The notes under the pieces: generated by a model
Database searches by the model: none
What the model saw: only the letters and a program-made list of their open reading frames with translations
Told to the model about the DNA's origin: nothing
Translations under genes and position numbers: made by a program
In this document: one piece after another, positions 46,639 through 54,318 of the stretch
How positions within the stretch are numbered: the stretch's first letter is position 1
Layout of the letters: every line of letters begins with the position of its first letter
Source: Hoskinsella mucinilytica
Lineage (GTDB): Bacteria; Bacillota_I; Bacilli_A; Erysipelotrichales; Erysipelotrichaceae
Length of the DNA stretch: 64,000 nucleotides
Assembly (NCBI RefSeq): GCF_045223415.1
Contig: NZ_JBEQZJ010000022.1
Span: 6,404 to 70,403 of the forward strand
Direction of reading: 5' to 3'

Positions 46639-48045
46639 ATGCCCTTTTACAAATATAAGGGAAAGCGTATCAGAGCCAGTGACAAGTCACTACTGTACCG
46701 CTTCTGTGCCGGAACGCTCCTGTCCCTGTTCATGGCGCTCATACTGCTTCTGAACGTGGGACAGCTCATGCGTACCGACTGGGACACGTTTCGTCCTATC
46801 CGCAATGACAGGCTGGCGTTCTCGCTCTCCCCATACAACTTCATAACCATTATTATAGCGGCTGGTATCTGTATACTGGTCGCTTTTCTGTATCACCGCT
46901 TCTGCTATGACCGACTGAAACAGCTCATACACCGCCAAAAGCTGGCACGCATGATACTGGAAAACGGCTGGTATGAAGCGGAAACGACACAGGGAAACAG
47001 CTTTTTCACTGATTTAGCGTCCAGCAGGACAAAAGAGAAAATCAGCTACTTTCCCAAAATGTATTACCGCATGGAGAAAGGCTTGCTCCATATCCAGTGT
47101 GAAATCACGCTGGGGAAATATCAAGACCAGCTTTTGAGCCTTGAAGATAAGCTGGAAAGCGGATTGTATTGCGAGCTGACCGACAAGCTGCTATATGACG
47201 GCTACGTGGAATACACCATGCTCTATGATATGATAGCAAACCGCATTTCCATAGAGGAAGTACAAGCAGAAAACGGGGGCTTGCGCTTGATGAAGAATCT
47301 TGTCTGGGAATATGACGCACTCCCTCACGCCCTTATCTGTGGTGGGACTGGTGGCGGTAAGACGTATTTTATCCTTACCATCATTGAAGCTCTGCTGCGG
47401 ACAAATGCCGTTCTCTATGTGCTTGACCCAAAGAACGCCGACCTTGCGGACTTGGGGGCTGTCATGCCAAATGTCTACTACCAAAAGGAAGATATGACAG
47501 AGTGCGTCAATGCGTTCTATGACGGCATGGTGGCACGTTCCGAAACAATGAAGCTCATGCCGAACTACAAGACGGGACAGAACTATGCCTATCTGGGGCT
47601 TGCTCCCCACTTCCTTATCTTTGACGAATACGTGGCGTTCATGGAATGTCTTACCACAAAGGAAAGCATTGCCGTGTTAAGCCAGCTAAAGAAAATCGTC
47701 ATGCTGGGACGGCAGGCTGGCTACTTTCTTATCTTGGCTTGTCAGCGTCCAGACGCAAAGTATTTCAGCGACGGCATACGTGACAATTTCAACTTCCGTG
47801 TTGCCTTGGGACGCATGAGTGAGCTTGGCTACGGCATGATGTTTGGAAGCGACACAAGCAAGAAGTTTTTCCAGAAGCGTATCAGGGGGCGGGGTTATTG
47901 TGACGTTGGTACAAGTGTTATCAGTGAGTTTTATACTCCCCTTGTCCCCAAAGAACACGATTTTTTACAGACTATAGGCACGCTTGCCATGACAAGGCAA
48001 GATATACCAAAAGAACCGATAAAGGAGGATTCAACAAATGAATGA
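46639..48045 (+). CDS. FtsK/SpoIIIE-type coupling ATPase, Tn916 Orf21-like (TcpA)
   Basis: A 468-residue membrane-bound DNA-pumping ATPase that couples the relaxase-DNA complex to the mating channel. Two N-terminal membrane spans lie near residues 25-42 and 62-82. Walker A is CGGTGGGKTYF near residue 235 and Walker B is HFLIFDEYVAF near residue 322. The GRQAGYFLILACQRPDAKYF block is typical of Orf21. AGGAGG precedes the ATG. Confidence 0.94.
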   Translation: MPFYKYKGKRIRASDKSLLYRFCAGTLLSLFMALILLLNVGQLMRTDWDTFRPIRNDRLAFSLSPYNFITIIIAAGICILVAFLYHRFCYDRLKQLIHRQKLARMILENGWYEAETTQGNSFFTDLASSRTKEKISYFPKMYYRMEKGLLHIQCEITLGKYQDQLLSLEDKLESGLYCELTDKLLYDGYVEYTMLYDMIANRISIEEVQAENGGLRLMKNLVWEYDALPHALICGGTGGGKTYFILTIIEALLRTNAVLYVLDPKNADLADLGAVMPNVYYQKEDMTECVNAFYDGMVARSETMKLMPNYKTGQNYAYLGLAPHFLIFDEYVAFMECLTTKESIAVLSQLKKIVMLGRQAGYFLILACQRPDAKYFSDGIRDNFNFRVALGRMSELGYGMMFGSDTSKKFFQKRIRGRGYCDVGTSVISEFYTPLVPKEHDFLQTIGTLAMTRQDIPKEPIKEDSTNE

Positions 48046-48439
48046 TAAAGTAATTGAAGTTTTAAACGAACACACAGGAAAGGGGATGAAATGCATCTGC
48101 GCTGGCTATGACAGCTTTCTTTCAGACTGCCATGAATTTGTACTGCCACGATACAGACAATTCAAATGCAATCCCAAAAATCAATTTGACTTAAAGGCTG
48201 ATAATGTCCTTTCAAAAGCGATTGAGGAAGAGCATTTTTTGCCAGACCTGTTTTACATCCGACTGAATAAAAAGCAATCGGTGTGTAACTCCCAGATAGA
48301 TTATGTGTTTGAATTGCTGGACAGAGCCTTTCTTGAAAAAGACAACATCCGTCAGAATGAATTGGATAAAGACGTACTGGAAGCCTGTCTTTCCCCAGAG
48401 GTTGATTATGTGATGATATATGTTGGCATGAACAGGTAA
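48038..48439 (+). CDS. Hypothetical ICE protein between coupling ATPase and oriT
   Basis: A 133-residue soluble protein starting inside the end of the TcpA gene (eight-base overlap), with AAGGAGG nine bases before the ATG, so it is translationally coupled. It contains several Cys residues (KCICAG, SDCHEF, FKCNPKN). I do not recognise the family and no Tn916 gene lies at this position. It may be an accessory factor for oriT processing or simple cargo. Confidence 0.7.
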   Translation: MNDKVIEVLNEHTGKGMKCICAGYDSFLSDCHEFVLPRYRQFKCNPKNQFDLKADNVLSKAIEEEHFLPDLFYIRLNKKQSVCNSQIDYVFELLDRAFLEKDNIRQNELDKDVLEACLSPEVDYVMIYVGMNR

Positions 48440-48445
48440 GCCCAG

Positions 48446-48560
48446 CCACAAAACGGAGAGGGCGGTCAGCGAAGCGAACAAGACCGCAGGAGCGACGTTT
48501 TGTGGTGCAGGGCTTGCCCTGCACCAGTACAGCCCCTCGGTATCTAACAGAGGGGTACAA
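48446..48560 (+). other. Origin of transfer (oriT) region
   Basis: Three stacked inverted repeats: CCACAAAACG/CGTTTTGTGG (48446-48455, 48496-48505); GGTGCAGGGC/GCCCTGCACC (48504-48525); and CCCCTC/GAGGGG (48533-48538, 48550-48555). The last encloses GGTATCTAACA and is followed by TACAA. The core closely matches the Tn916 oriT as I remember it (CCCCCCGTATCTAACAGG), and the position between Orf21 and Orf20 is the same. The strand choice is nominal. Confidence 0.85.
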
Positions 48561-48632
48561 TACAACAGGAAACAGTCAAAAAAGTAACGGAAACTCCGCT
48601 AAGTACAAGGGTTTTCGTCAAATTGCCGTGAG

Positions 48633-48658
48633 TGTGACATGGGCGGTCAAATGTCACA
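48633..48658 (+). promoter_or_regulatory. Inverted repeat just upstream of the relaxase gene
   Basis: Perfect arms TGTGACAT and ATGTCACA separated by ten bases, ending 23 bases before the relaxase start. It could be a relaxase or repressor binding site beside oriT. Confidence 0.5.
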
Positions 48659-48681
48659 TTCCATGAATGGAGGGATAACAA

Positions 48682-49884
48682 CTGAATGAAAACGACTGGA
48701 TAACGGCATTTAAGGACAGACGCTCTGCCTACAGCATATCGCAGACAAAGCTTGCGGTCATGGCAGGAATGAGCCGTGAACAGGTAAGCCGTATCGAAAA
48801 CGGCAAGGTCAGGCTGACAGAGGAAATCAAGAGCCAGCTTGACGACGCACTGGAAAAATTCAATCCAGACAATCCGCTTACCATGCTGTTTGACTATGTG
48901 CGGATTCGGTTTCCCACAATGGACGTGAAGCACGTCATACAGGATATCCTAAAGCTCAACATGAGCTACCTGCTGCATGAGGACTTCGGCTTTTACAGCT
49001 ACACGGAGCATTACTATATCGGTGACATCTTCGTGCTGACCTCTGCTGACGAGGAAAAAGGTGTCCTGCTGGAACTCAAAGGCAAAGGGTGTCGGCAGAT
49101 GGAAAGCTACCTGCTGGCACAGGAACGGTCATGGTATGACTTCCTCATGGACGCTCTGGTGGACGGCGGCGTGATGAAGCGTCTTGACCTTGCCATCAAC
49201 GACAAGGCAGGCATCCTTGATATTCCAGAGCTTATCAGAAAATGCAGCCATGAGGAATGTGTCAGCCTGTTCCGTTCCTACAAGTCCTATGCTTCGGGTG
49301 CGCTGATAAAGCATGACGAGCAGGACAAGGCAGGAATGGGACACACGCTGTATATCGGTTCGCTGAAATCAGAAATCTATTTCTGTATCTACGAAAAGGC
49401 ACAGGAACAGTATGCAAAGCTGGGGATTCCACTTTCCGATACGCCCATCAAGAACCGCTTTGAAATCCGGCTGAAAAATGAGCGTGCTTATTATGCAGTG
49501 CGTGACCTGCTGACCTATTATGATGCAGAGCGGACGGCGTTCGACATCATCAACAACTATCTCCGCTTTGTGGACAGGGAGGAACACAAGCGTCACAGCG
49601 ACTGGAAGCTCAATGACCGCTGGGCATGGTTTATCGGTACAGGACGTGAGCGTTTGAAGCTGACGACAAAGCCAGAGCCGTACACGCTGGAGCGGACGCT
49701 CAAATGGATTGCAAGGCAGGTCGCCCCTACCCTTGAAATGCTGGAAAAGATAGATGCTGGAAACGGCACGGACTATCTGAAAAGTATACGGGAAGCGGCA
49801 AAACTCACAGAAAAACATGAACAGATTATCAGACAGCAGACGGCTTCCAGTGAGGAAGTCGTTTTTCAGTCAAAGGAGGAATAG
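48682..49884 (+). CDS. MobT-type relaxase / replication initiator, Tn916 Orf20-like
   Basis: A 400-residue Rep_trans-family relaxase that nicks oriT. An N-terminal helix-turn-helix (SISQTKLAVMAGMSREQVSRIENGK) precedes the rolling-circle initiator domain, with EIRLKNERAYYAVRDLL near the C terminus. The first in-frame ATG is at 48760, inside the helix-turn-helix, which would destroy it. Full-length homology (NENDWITAFKDRRSAYSISQ) continues upstream to a CTG at 48682, placed eight bases after GGAGG and two codons after an in-frame stop. I therefore call CTG as the start. It acts with TcpA and oriT. Confidence 0.88.
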   Translation: MNENDWITAFKDRRSAYSISQTKLAVMAGMSREQVSRIENGKVRLTEEIKSQLDDALEKFNPDNPLTMLFDYVRIRFPTMDVKHVIQDILKLNMSYLLHEDFGFYSYTEHYYIGDIFVLTSADEEKGVLLELKGKGCRQMESYLLAQERSWYDFLMDALVDGGVMKRLDLAINDKAGILDIPELIRKCSHEECVSLFRSYKSYASGALIKHDEQDKAGMGHTLYIGSLKSEIYFCIYEKAQEQYAKLGIPLSDTPIKNRFEIRLKNERAYYAVRDLLTYYDAERTAFDIINNYLRFVDREEHKRHSDWKLNDRWAWFIGTGRERLKLTTKPEPYTLERTLKWIARQVAPTLEMLEKIDAGNGTDYLKSIREAAKLTEKHEQIIRQQTASSEEVVFQSKEE

Positions 49885-49887
49885 GAA

Positions 49888-50016
49888 ATGCTGGAATTAT
49901 TGAAAGATTTATTGCTGGTATCACTTGGCATGGGCATGGGTGTCACGCTCATGTGTATTTTAAAGGTCGGCAAAATGGCTGACGAACAAATGGAAGAAAT
50001 GAAGAAGGAGGACTAA
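49888..50016 (+). CDS. DUF3789-type small membrane protein
   Basis: A 42-residue protein with one hydrophobic helix (LLLVSLGMGMGVTLMCIL) and an acidic, Met-rich tail MADEQMEEMKKED. It starts three bases after the relaxase stop, with AAAGGAGGA upstream, and ends three bases before the next gene. Such tiny proteins recur at this spot in Tn916-like elements of gut Firmicutes. The function is unknown. Confidence 0.8.
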   Translation: MLELLKDLLLVSLGMGMGVTLMCILKVGKMADEQMEEMKKED

Positions 50017-50019
50017 AAC

Positions 50020-50241
50020 ATGAATTTTGGACAGAACTTATACAACTGGTTTTTATCGAACGCACAGAGCCTTGTATTGATGGCGATTGCCGTTATCGGT
50101 GTTTACTTAGGCTTCAAGCGTGAGTTTTCAAAACTTATCGGCTTTCTGGTGGTAGCCTTGATTGCGGTAGGTCTGGTATTCAACGCCGGCGGCGTGAAAG
50201 ATGTACTTCTGAACCTGTTTAATAAGATTATCGGTGCATAA
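50020..50241 (+). CDS. Tn916 Orf19-like membrane protein (TcpD)
   Basis: A 73-residue small membrane protein of the conjugation channel. It has two hydrophobic segments (AQSLVLMAIAVIGVYLGF and LIGFLVVALIAVGLVFNAGG) and the family end VKDVLLNLFNKIIG. AGGAGG lies nine bases before the ATG. It is the TcpD-like subunit of the Tn916 type IV secretion system. Confidence 0.85.
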   Translation: MNFGQNLYNWFLSNAQSLVLMAIAVIGVYLGFKREFSKLIGFLVVALIAVGLVFNAGGVKDVLLNLFNKIIGA

Positions 50242-50248
50242 GATAAAT

Positions 50249-50306
50249 GGTTTTGCAGACAGGCAAAACCCACCTTTCCCCCTAGTGGAGCTGGGCTTAG
50301 GGGGAA
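50249..50306 (+). other. Two perfect hairpins between Orf19 and ardA
   Basis: GGTTTTGC/GCAAAACC (50249-50270) and TTCCCCCTA/TAGGGGGAA (50276-50306). Neither is followed by a T-tract, so they may be RNA processing or anti-occlusion structures in the long transfer transcript rather than terminators. Confidence 0.55.
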
Positions 50307-50368
50307 TGAAAGGGGGTAAGGAATGGTACAAGAAAAAATCCCAGCCAAAAGAAAGGACGTGAAAACGA

Positions 50369-50869
50369 ATGGAAGAATTAAGAGTTTATATTGAAGCAAC
50401 AACACCAACGTACGGCGAACTTCCCTCCGCTTGGTTTGATTTGCCGATTGATGAAACAGAGTTTGAAGAACTGCTCGGCGTGGAAGCTGACAGCGAGGAT
50501 TACCGCATTGTGGAAATGGAACTGCCCTTTACAGATGATGTGACGGAAGCAACCACCATTGATACCCTCAATGACCTGTATTCCATGTATGAAAACCTGC
50601 CAGCAGAAGTAAGAGAAGAACTGCCTGCGTTCATGGCGTATTATTCCAATCTGGACGAGCTGCATAATTACAGGCATGACATTGTTCACTATGCCAACTG
50701 TAACTCCATGACAGATGTTGCCCGTCATATGCTGGCTGATGACCCAGCGTTCAACACTCTGTCAGAAGATTGTATGCGATACTTTGATTTTGAAGCCTAC
50801 GGACAATCCCTTGATGAAAACGGGCGTTTTATCGAAACAGACCACGGCATTTTTGAGATACCGTGGTAA
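50369..50869 (+). CDS. ardA: ArdA antirestriction protein, copy 1
   Basis: A 166-residue, strongly acidic protein that mimics DNA and blocks type I restriction enzymes, protecting the ICE on entry into a new host (Tn916 Orf18 equivalent). It starts LRVYIEATTPTYGELPSAWFDLPID. The anti-restriction segment around LPAFMAYYSNLDELHNYRHDI is followed by YCNS-like and MRYFDFEAYGQSLDENGRFI blocks. AAGGACG lies ten bases before the ATG. Confidence 0.92.
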   Translation: MEELRVYIEATTPTYGELPSAWFDLPIDETEFEELLGVEADSEDYRIVEMELPFTDDVTEATTIDTLNDLYSMYENLPAEVREELPAFMAYYSNLDELHNYRHDIVHYANCNSMTDVARHMLADDPAFNTLSEDCMRYFDFEAYGQSLDENGRFIETDHGIFEIPW

Positions 50870-50887
50870 GAAAAGAGGTGTCAGCCT

Positions 50888-51391
50888 ATGGCAGATGATA
50901 TGCGTGTCTACATTGCCAACCTCGGCAAGTACAACGAGGGATATTTAGTCGGCGACTGGTTCTCGTTCCCTCTCGATTATGAAGAAATCGCAGAGCGTAT
51001 CGGACTGAACGGCGAATATGAAGAATATGCCATTCACGATACCGACAACTTCCCCTGTGAAGTGTCAGAATACAGCTCCATCGACGAGCTGAACAAGCTG
51101 TACGAACTGATAGAGGAACTTCCAAAGGAAGTCGTGGACAGTCTGGATGACTTCATTTCCTATTATGGGGACGTGGAGAGTGTCGCAGAACACAAGGACG
51201 AGATTTACTTCTACCCCGACTGTGACGGTATGGAGGACGTGGCAAGGTACTATGTAGACGAACTGCAAACGCTGGGGGAAATCCCGCCCAGCTTACAATA
51301 CTATATTGATTATGAAGCATATGGGCGTGACTTGGAAATCGGCGGTTACTTTATCGAAACCAGTTACGGCATGTGTGAAATCCAGCGATAA
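50888..51391 (+). CDS. ardA: ArdA antirestriction protein, copy 2
   Basis: A 167-residue acidic second ArdA, aligned with copy 1 over its whole length (ADDMRVYIANLGKYNEGYLVGDWFSFPLD, LDDFISYYGDVESVAEHKDEI, YYIDYEAYGRDLEIGGYFIE). The two differ at many positions, so the duplication is old or the copies were acquired separately. It follows copy 1 by 18 bases with AAGAGG upstream. The two may target different restriction systems. Confidence 0.92.
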   Translation: MADDMRVYIANLGKYNEGYLVGDWFSFPLDYEEIAERIGLNGEYEEYAIHDTDNFPCEVSEYSSIDELNKLYELIEELPKEVVDSLDDFISYYGDVESVAEHKDEIYFYPDCDGMEDVARYYVDELQTLGEIPPSLQYYIDYEAYGRDLEIGGYFIETSYGMCEIQR

Positions 51392-51473
51392 GCTGTCAGA
51401 TCTGTACCTGCAAAGGTGCTACTGACAGCTTATTTACATGTAAGGGCAGTTGGCAAATGCTGACTGCCCTTTT
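51390..51473 (+). terminator. Hairpin plus intrinsic terminator after the ardA pair
   Basis: Hairpin 1 has perfect arms AAGCTGTCAG (51390-51399) and CTGACAGCTT (51422-51431). Hairpin 2, AAGGGCAGT/ACTGCCCTT (51442-51471), is followed by TTTC. The second looks like a weak intrinsic terminator inside the transfer operon and may lower expression of the channel genes downstream. Confidence 0.65.
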
Positions 51474-51494
51474 CAATGAAAGGAGTGAAACGAT

Positions 51495-51884
51495 TTGAAG
51501 AAAGTAAAAAGCTATACGGGCATCTGGAACGTGGAAAAAGTCTTGTATTCCATCAACGATTTTAACCTCCCGTTCCCGATTACCTTTTCACAGATGGCGT
51601 GGTTCGTGCTGACAGAATTTCTCATTATCCTGTTTGCCGACCTGCCGCCACTCAATCTGATTGAGGGAGCATTTCTGAAATACTTCGGAATCCCTGTTGC
51701 CCTCACATGGTTCATGTCGCAAAAGACGTTTGACGGCAAGAAGCCATACAGCTTCCTAAAGTCCATGACGACCTTTGCCCTGCGACCCAAAGTGACTTAT
51801 GCAGGAAAGGCGGTAAGACTGCATAGCCAGAAATTCAACGAAAGCATTACCGCAGTAAGGAGTGAGGTGCATGTTCCCCATTAA
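51495..51884 (+). CDS. Tn916 Orf17-like membrane protein (TcpE)
   Basis: A 129-residue TcpE-family subunit of the conjugation channel. It begins KKVKSYTGIWNVEKVLYSIND, has membrane segments near residues 35-55 and 62-80, and ends with the family-typical ALRPKVTYAGKAVRLH. The start is TTG, ten bases after AGGAGTG. It overlaps the VirB4 gene by 14 bases. Confidence 0.9.
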   Translation: MKKVKSYTGIWNVEKVLYSINDFNLPFPITFSQMAWFVLTEFLIILFADLPPLNLIEGAFLKYFGIPVALTWFMSQKTFDGKKPYSFLKSMTTFALRPKVTYAGKAVRLHSQKFNESITAVRSEVHVPH

Positions 51885-54318
51885 ATATATTGACAACAAC
51901 CTTGTATGGAACAGGGATGGCGAGGTGTTCGCCTATTATGAGCTTGTCCCCTACAATTACAGCTTCTTATCCCCAGAGCAGAAATTTATCGTGCATGACA
52001 ACTTCCGTCAGCTCATTGCACAATCCCGTGAGGGAAAGCTCCATGCCTTACAGATTGCAACGGAAAGCTCCATAAGAAGCATACAGGAAAAATCCAAACG
52101 GCTTATCACAGGAAAGCTCCGTGAGGTCGCCACGGCAAAGATTGACGAGCAGACCAAAGCCCTTGTAGAAATGATTGGTGACAATCAAGTGGACTACCGC
52201 TTTTTCCTCGGCTTCAAGCTCATGGTGACAGAGCAGGAAGCCAGCCTTTCCAGCATGAAGCAGTCGGCTTTTATGGGCTTCAAGGAATTTCTGCTAGAAG
52301 TCAATCATACGCTCATGGGCGACTTTGTGTCTATGAGTAATGACGAAACCAGCCGTTATCTGAAAATGGAAAAACTGCTGGAAAACAAGATTGCCCGACG
52401 CTTCAAGGTGCGCCGTCTGGATAAAAACGATTTTGGTTATCTCATAGAACACCTCTACGGACGGGATGGCGTGGCGTATGAAGATTATGAGTATCAGCTC
52501 CCCAAAAAGAAGCTGAAAAAAGAAACGCTCATCAAGCGGTATGACCTTATCCGTCCGACCCGCTGCCTGATTGAGGAAAGCCAGCGGTACTTACGATTGG
52601 AACATGAGGACAGCGAAAGCTACGTGACTTATTTTACGGTCAATGCCATTGTCGGGGAGCTTGACTTCCCGTCCAGTGAAATCTTCTATTTCCAGCAACA
52701 GCAGTTTACATTTCCCATTGATACGTCAATGAACGTGGAAATCGTAGGAAACAAGAAAGCCTTAACCACGGTCAGAAATAAGAAAAAAGAATTGAAAGAC
52801 TTAGACAACCACGCCTATCAAGCTGGAAGCGAAACCAGCAGTAACGTGGTGGACGCTCTGGACAGTGTGGACGAACTGGAAAACGATTTAGACCAGAGCA
52901 AGGAAAGCATGTACAAGCTCTCCTATGTGATACGGGTATCTGCCCCCGACCTTGAAGAACTAAAACGGCGAGCCGACGAGGTCAAGGACTTTTATGACGA
53001 CTTGAACGTGAAGCTGGTGCGCCCTGCTGGGGATATGCTGGGACTGCACGGCGAATTTTTACCAGCCAGCAAGCGTTACATCAATGACTATGTGCAGTAT
53101 GTGAAGTCCGACTTTCTGGCAAGCCTTGGCTTTGGTGCTACGCAAATGCTGGGAGAAAATGAGGGTATCTATATCGGGTATTCCGTGGACACGGGACGCA
53201 ACGTCTACCTACAGCCTGCCCTTGCCAGTCAGGGGATAAAAGGAACGGTCACGAACGCCCTTGCTTCTGCCTTTGTGGGGAGCCTTGGCGGTGGAAAGTC
53301 ATTCTGCAACAACCTGCTTGTCTACTATGCCGTTCTCTTTGGCGGACAGGCAGTCATTTTAGACCCAAAATCGGAACGTGGAAACTGGAAAGCGACACTT
53401 CCAGAGATTGCGGACGAGATAAACATCGTCAATCTGACAAGTGATGAAAGAAACAAAGGACTGCTTGACCCGTTCGTGATTATGAGAAATGAAAAGGACG
53501 CTGAAAGTCTGGCAATCGACACGCTGACATTTCTTACGGGGATTTCCTCACGGGACGGCGAAAAATTCCCCGTGCTTCGTAAGGCGGTGCGCTCCGTGAC
53601 CCAGAGCCAGACAAAAGGACTGCTCCTTGTCATTGACGAGCTGCGCAAAGAAGATACGCCGGTTGCAAGAAATATCGCAGACCACATCGAATCATTCACG
53701 GATTATGATTTTGCACACCTCTTATTTTCGGACGGCAACGTGGAACACGCAATCAGTCTGGAAAAGCAGTTGAACATCATACAGGTGGCAGACCTTGTGC
53801 TACCCGACAAGGACACGACCTTTGAAGAATACACGACGATTGAACTGTTATCGGTGGCAATGCTTATCGTAATCAGTACCTTTGCGCTGGACTTCATCCA
53901 TTCCGACAGGTCGGTTTTTAAGATTGTAGACCTTGACGAAGCATGGGCGTTCCTCAATGTCGCACAGGGAGAAACGCTTTCTAACAAGCTGGTGCGTGCC
54001 GGTCGTGCCATGAACGCAGGGGTTTACTTTGTCACACAGGCTTCCGGCGACGTATCAAAGGAGAGCCTGAAAAACAATATCGGGCTTAAATTCGCCTTTC
54101 GGAGCACTGACATAGGGGAAATCAAGCAGACCCTAGAATTTTTCGGCATTGACAAGGAGGATGAGAACAACCAGAAACGCTTGCGTGACTTGGAGAATGG
54201 ACAGTGCTTATTGCAGGACTTGTACGGGCGTGTAGGCGTGGTGCAGATACATCCTGTATTTTCTGACCTGCTGACTGCCTTTGATACCAGACCGCCCGTG
54301 AGAAATGAGGTGGTGTGA
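51871..54318 (+). CDS. VirB4-family conjugation ATPase, Tn916 Orf16-like (TcpF)
   Basis: An 815-residue cytoplasmic/membrane-associated ATPase that powers the type IV secretion channel. Walker A is GSLGGGKSFCNN near residue 470 and Walker B is KIVDLDEAWAFL near residue 690, followed by the RAGRAMNAGVYFVTQASGDV block. The frame opens at a GTG at 51862, but AAGGAG lies eight bases before the ATG at 51871, giving the usual MFPIKYIDNNLVWNRDGEVF. Confidence 0.94.
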   Translation: MFPIKYIDNNLVWNRDGEVFAYYELVPYNYSFLSPEQKFIVHDNFRQLIAQSREGKLHALQIATESSIRSIQEKSKRLITGKLREVATAKIDEQTKALVEMIGDNQVDYRFFLGFKLMVTEQEASLSSMKQSAFMGFKEFLLEVNHTLMGDFVSMSNDETSRYLKMEKLLENKIARRFKVRRLDKNDFGYLIEHLYGRDGVAYEDYEYQLPKKKLKKETLIKRYDLIRPTRCLIEESQRYLRLEHEDSESYVTYFTVNAIVGELDFPSSEIFYFQQQQFTFPIDTSMNVEIVGNKKALTTVRNKKKELKDLDNHAYQAGSETSSNVVDALDSVDELENDLDQSKESMYKLSYVIRVSAPDLEELKRRADEVKDFYDDLNVKLVRPAGDMLGLHGEFLPASKRYINDYVQYVKSDFLASLGFGATQMLGENEGIYIGYSVDTGRNVYLQPALASQGIKGTVTNALASAFVGSLGGGKSFCNNLLVYYAVLFGGQAVILDPKSERGNWKATLPEIADEINIVNLTSDERNKGLLDPFVIMRNEKDAESLAIDTLTFLTGISSRDGEKFPVLRKAVRSVTQSQTKGLLLVIDELRKEDTPVARNIADHIESFTDYDFAHLLFSDGNVEHAISLEKQLNIIQVADLVLPDKDTTFEEYTTIELLSVAMLIVISTFALDFIHSDRSVFKIVDLDEAWAFLNVAQGETLSNKLVRAGRAMNAGVYFVTQASGDVSKESLKNNIGLKFAFRSTDIGEIKQTLEFFGIDKEDENNQKRLRDLENGQCLLQDLYGRVGVVQIHPVFSDLLTAFDTRPPVRNEVV

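Noticed and set aside
49129..49818. Reverse-strand open frames within the relaxase gene
   Set aside because: Antisense shadows of the GC-richer ICE coding sequence, with no ribosome sites.
50323..50400. Short plus-strand frame starting MVQEKIPAKRKD before ardA copy 1
   Set aside because: It follows a GGGGGTAAGG but encodes only about 25 residues that overlap ardA in another frame; too little support for a gene.
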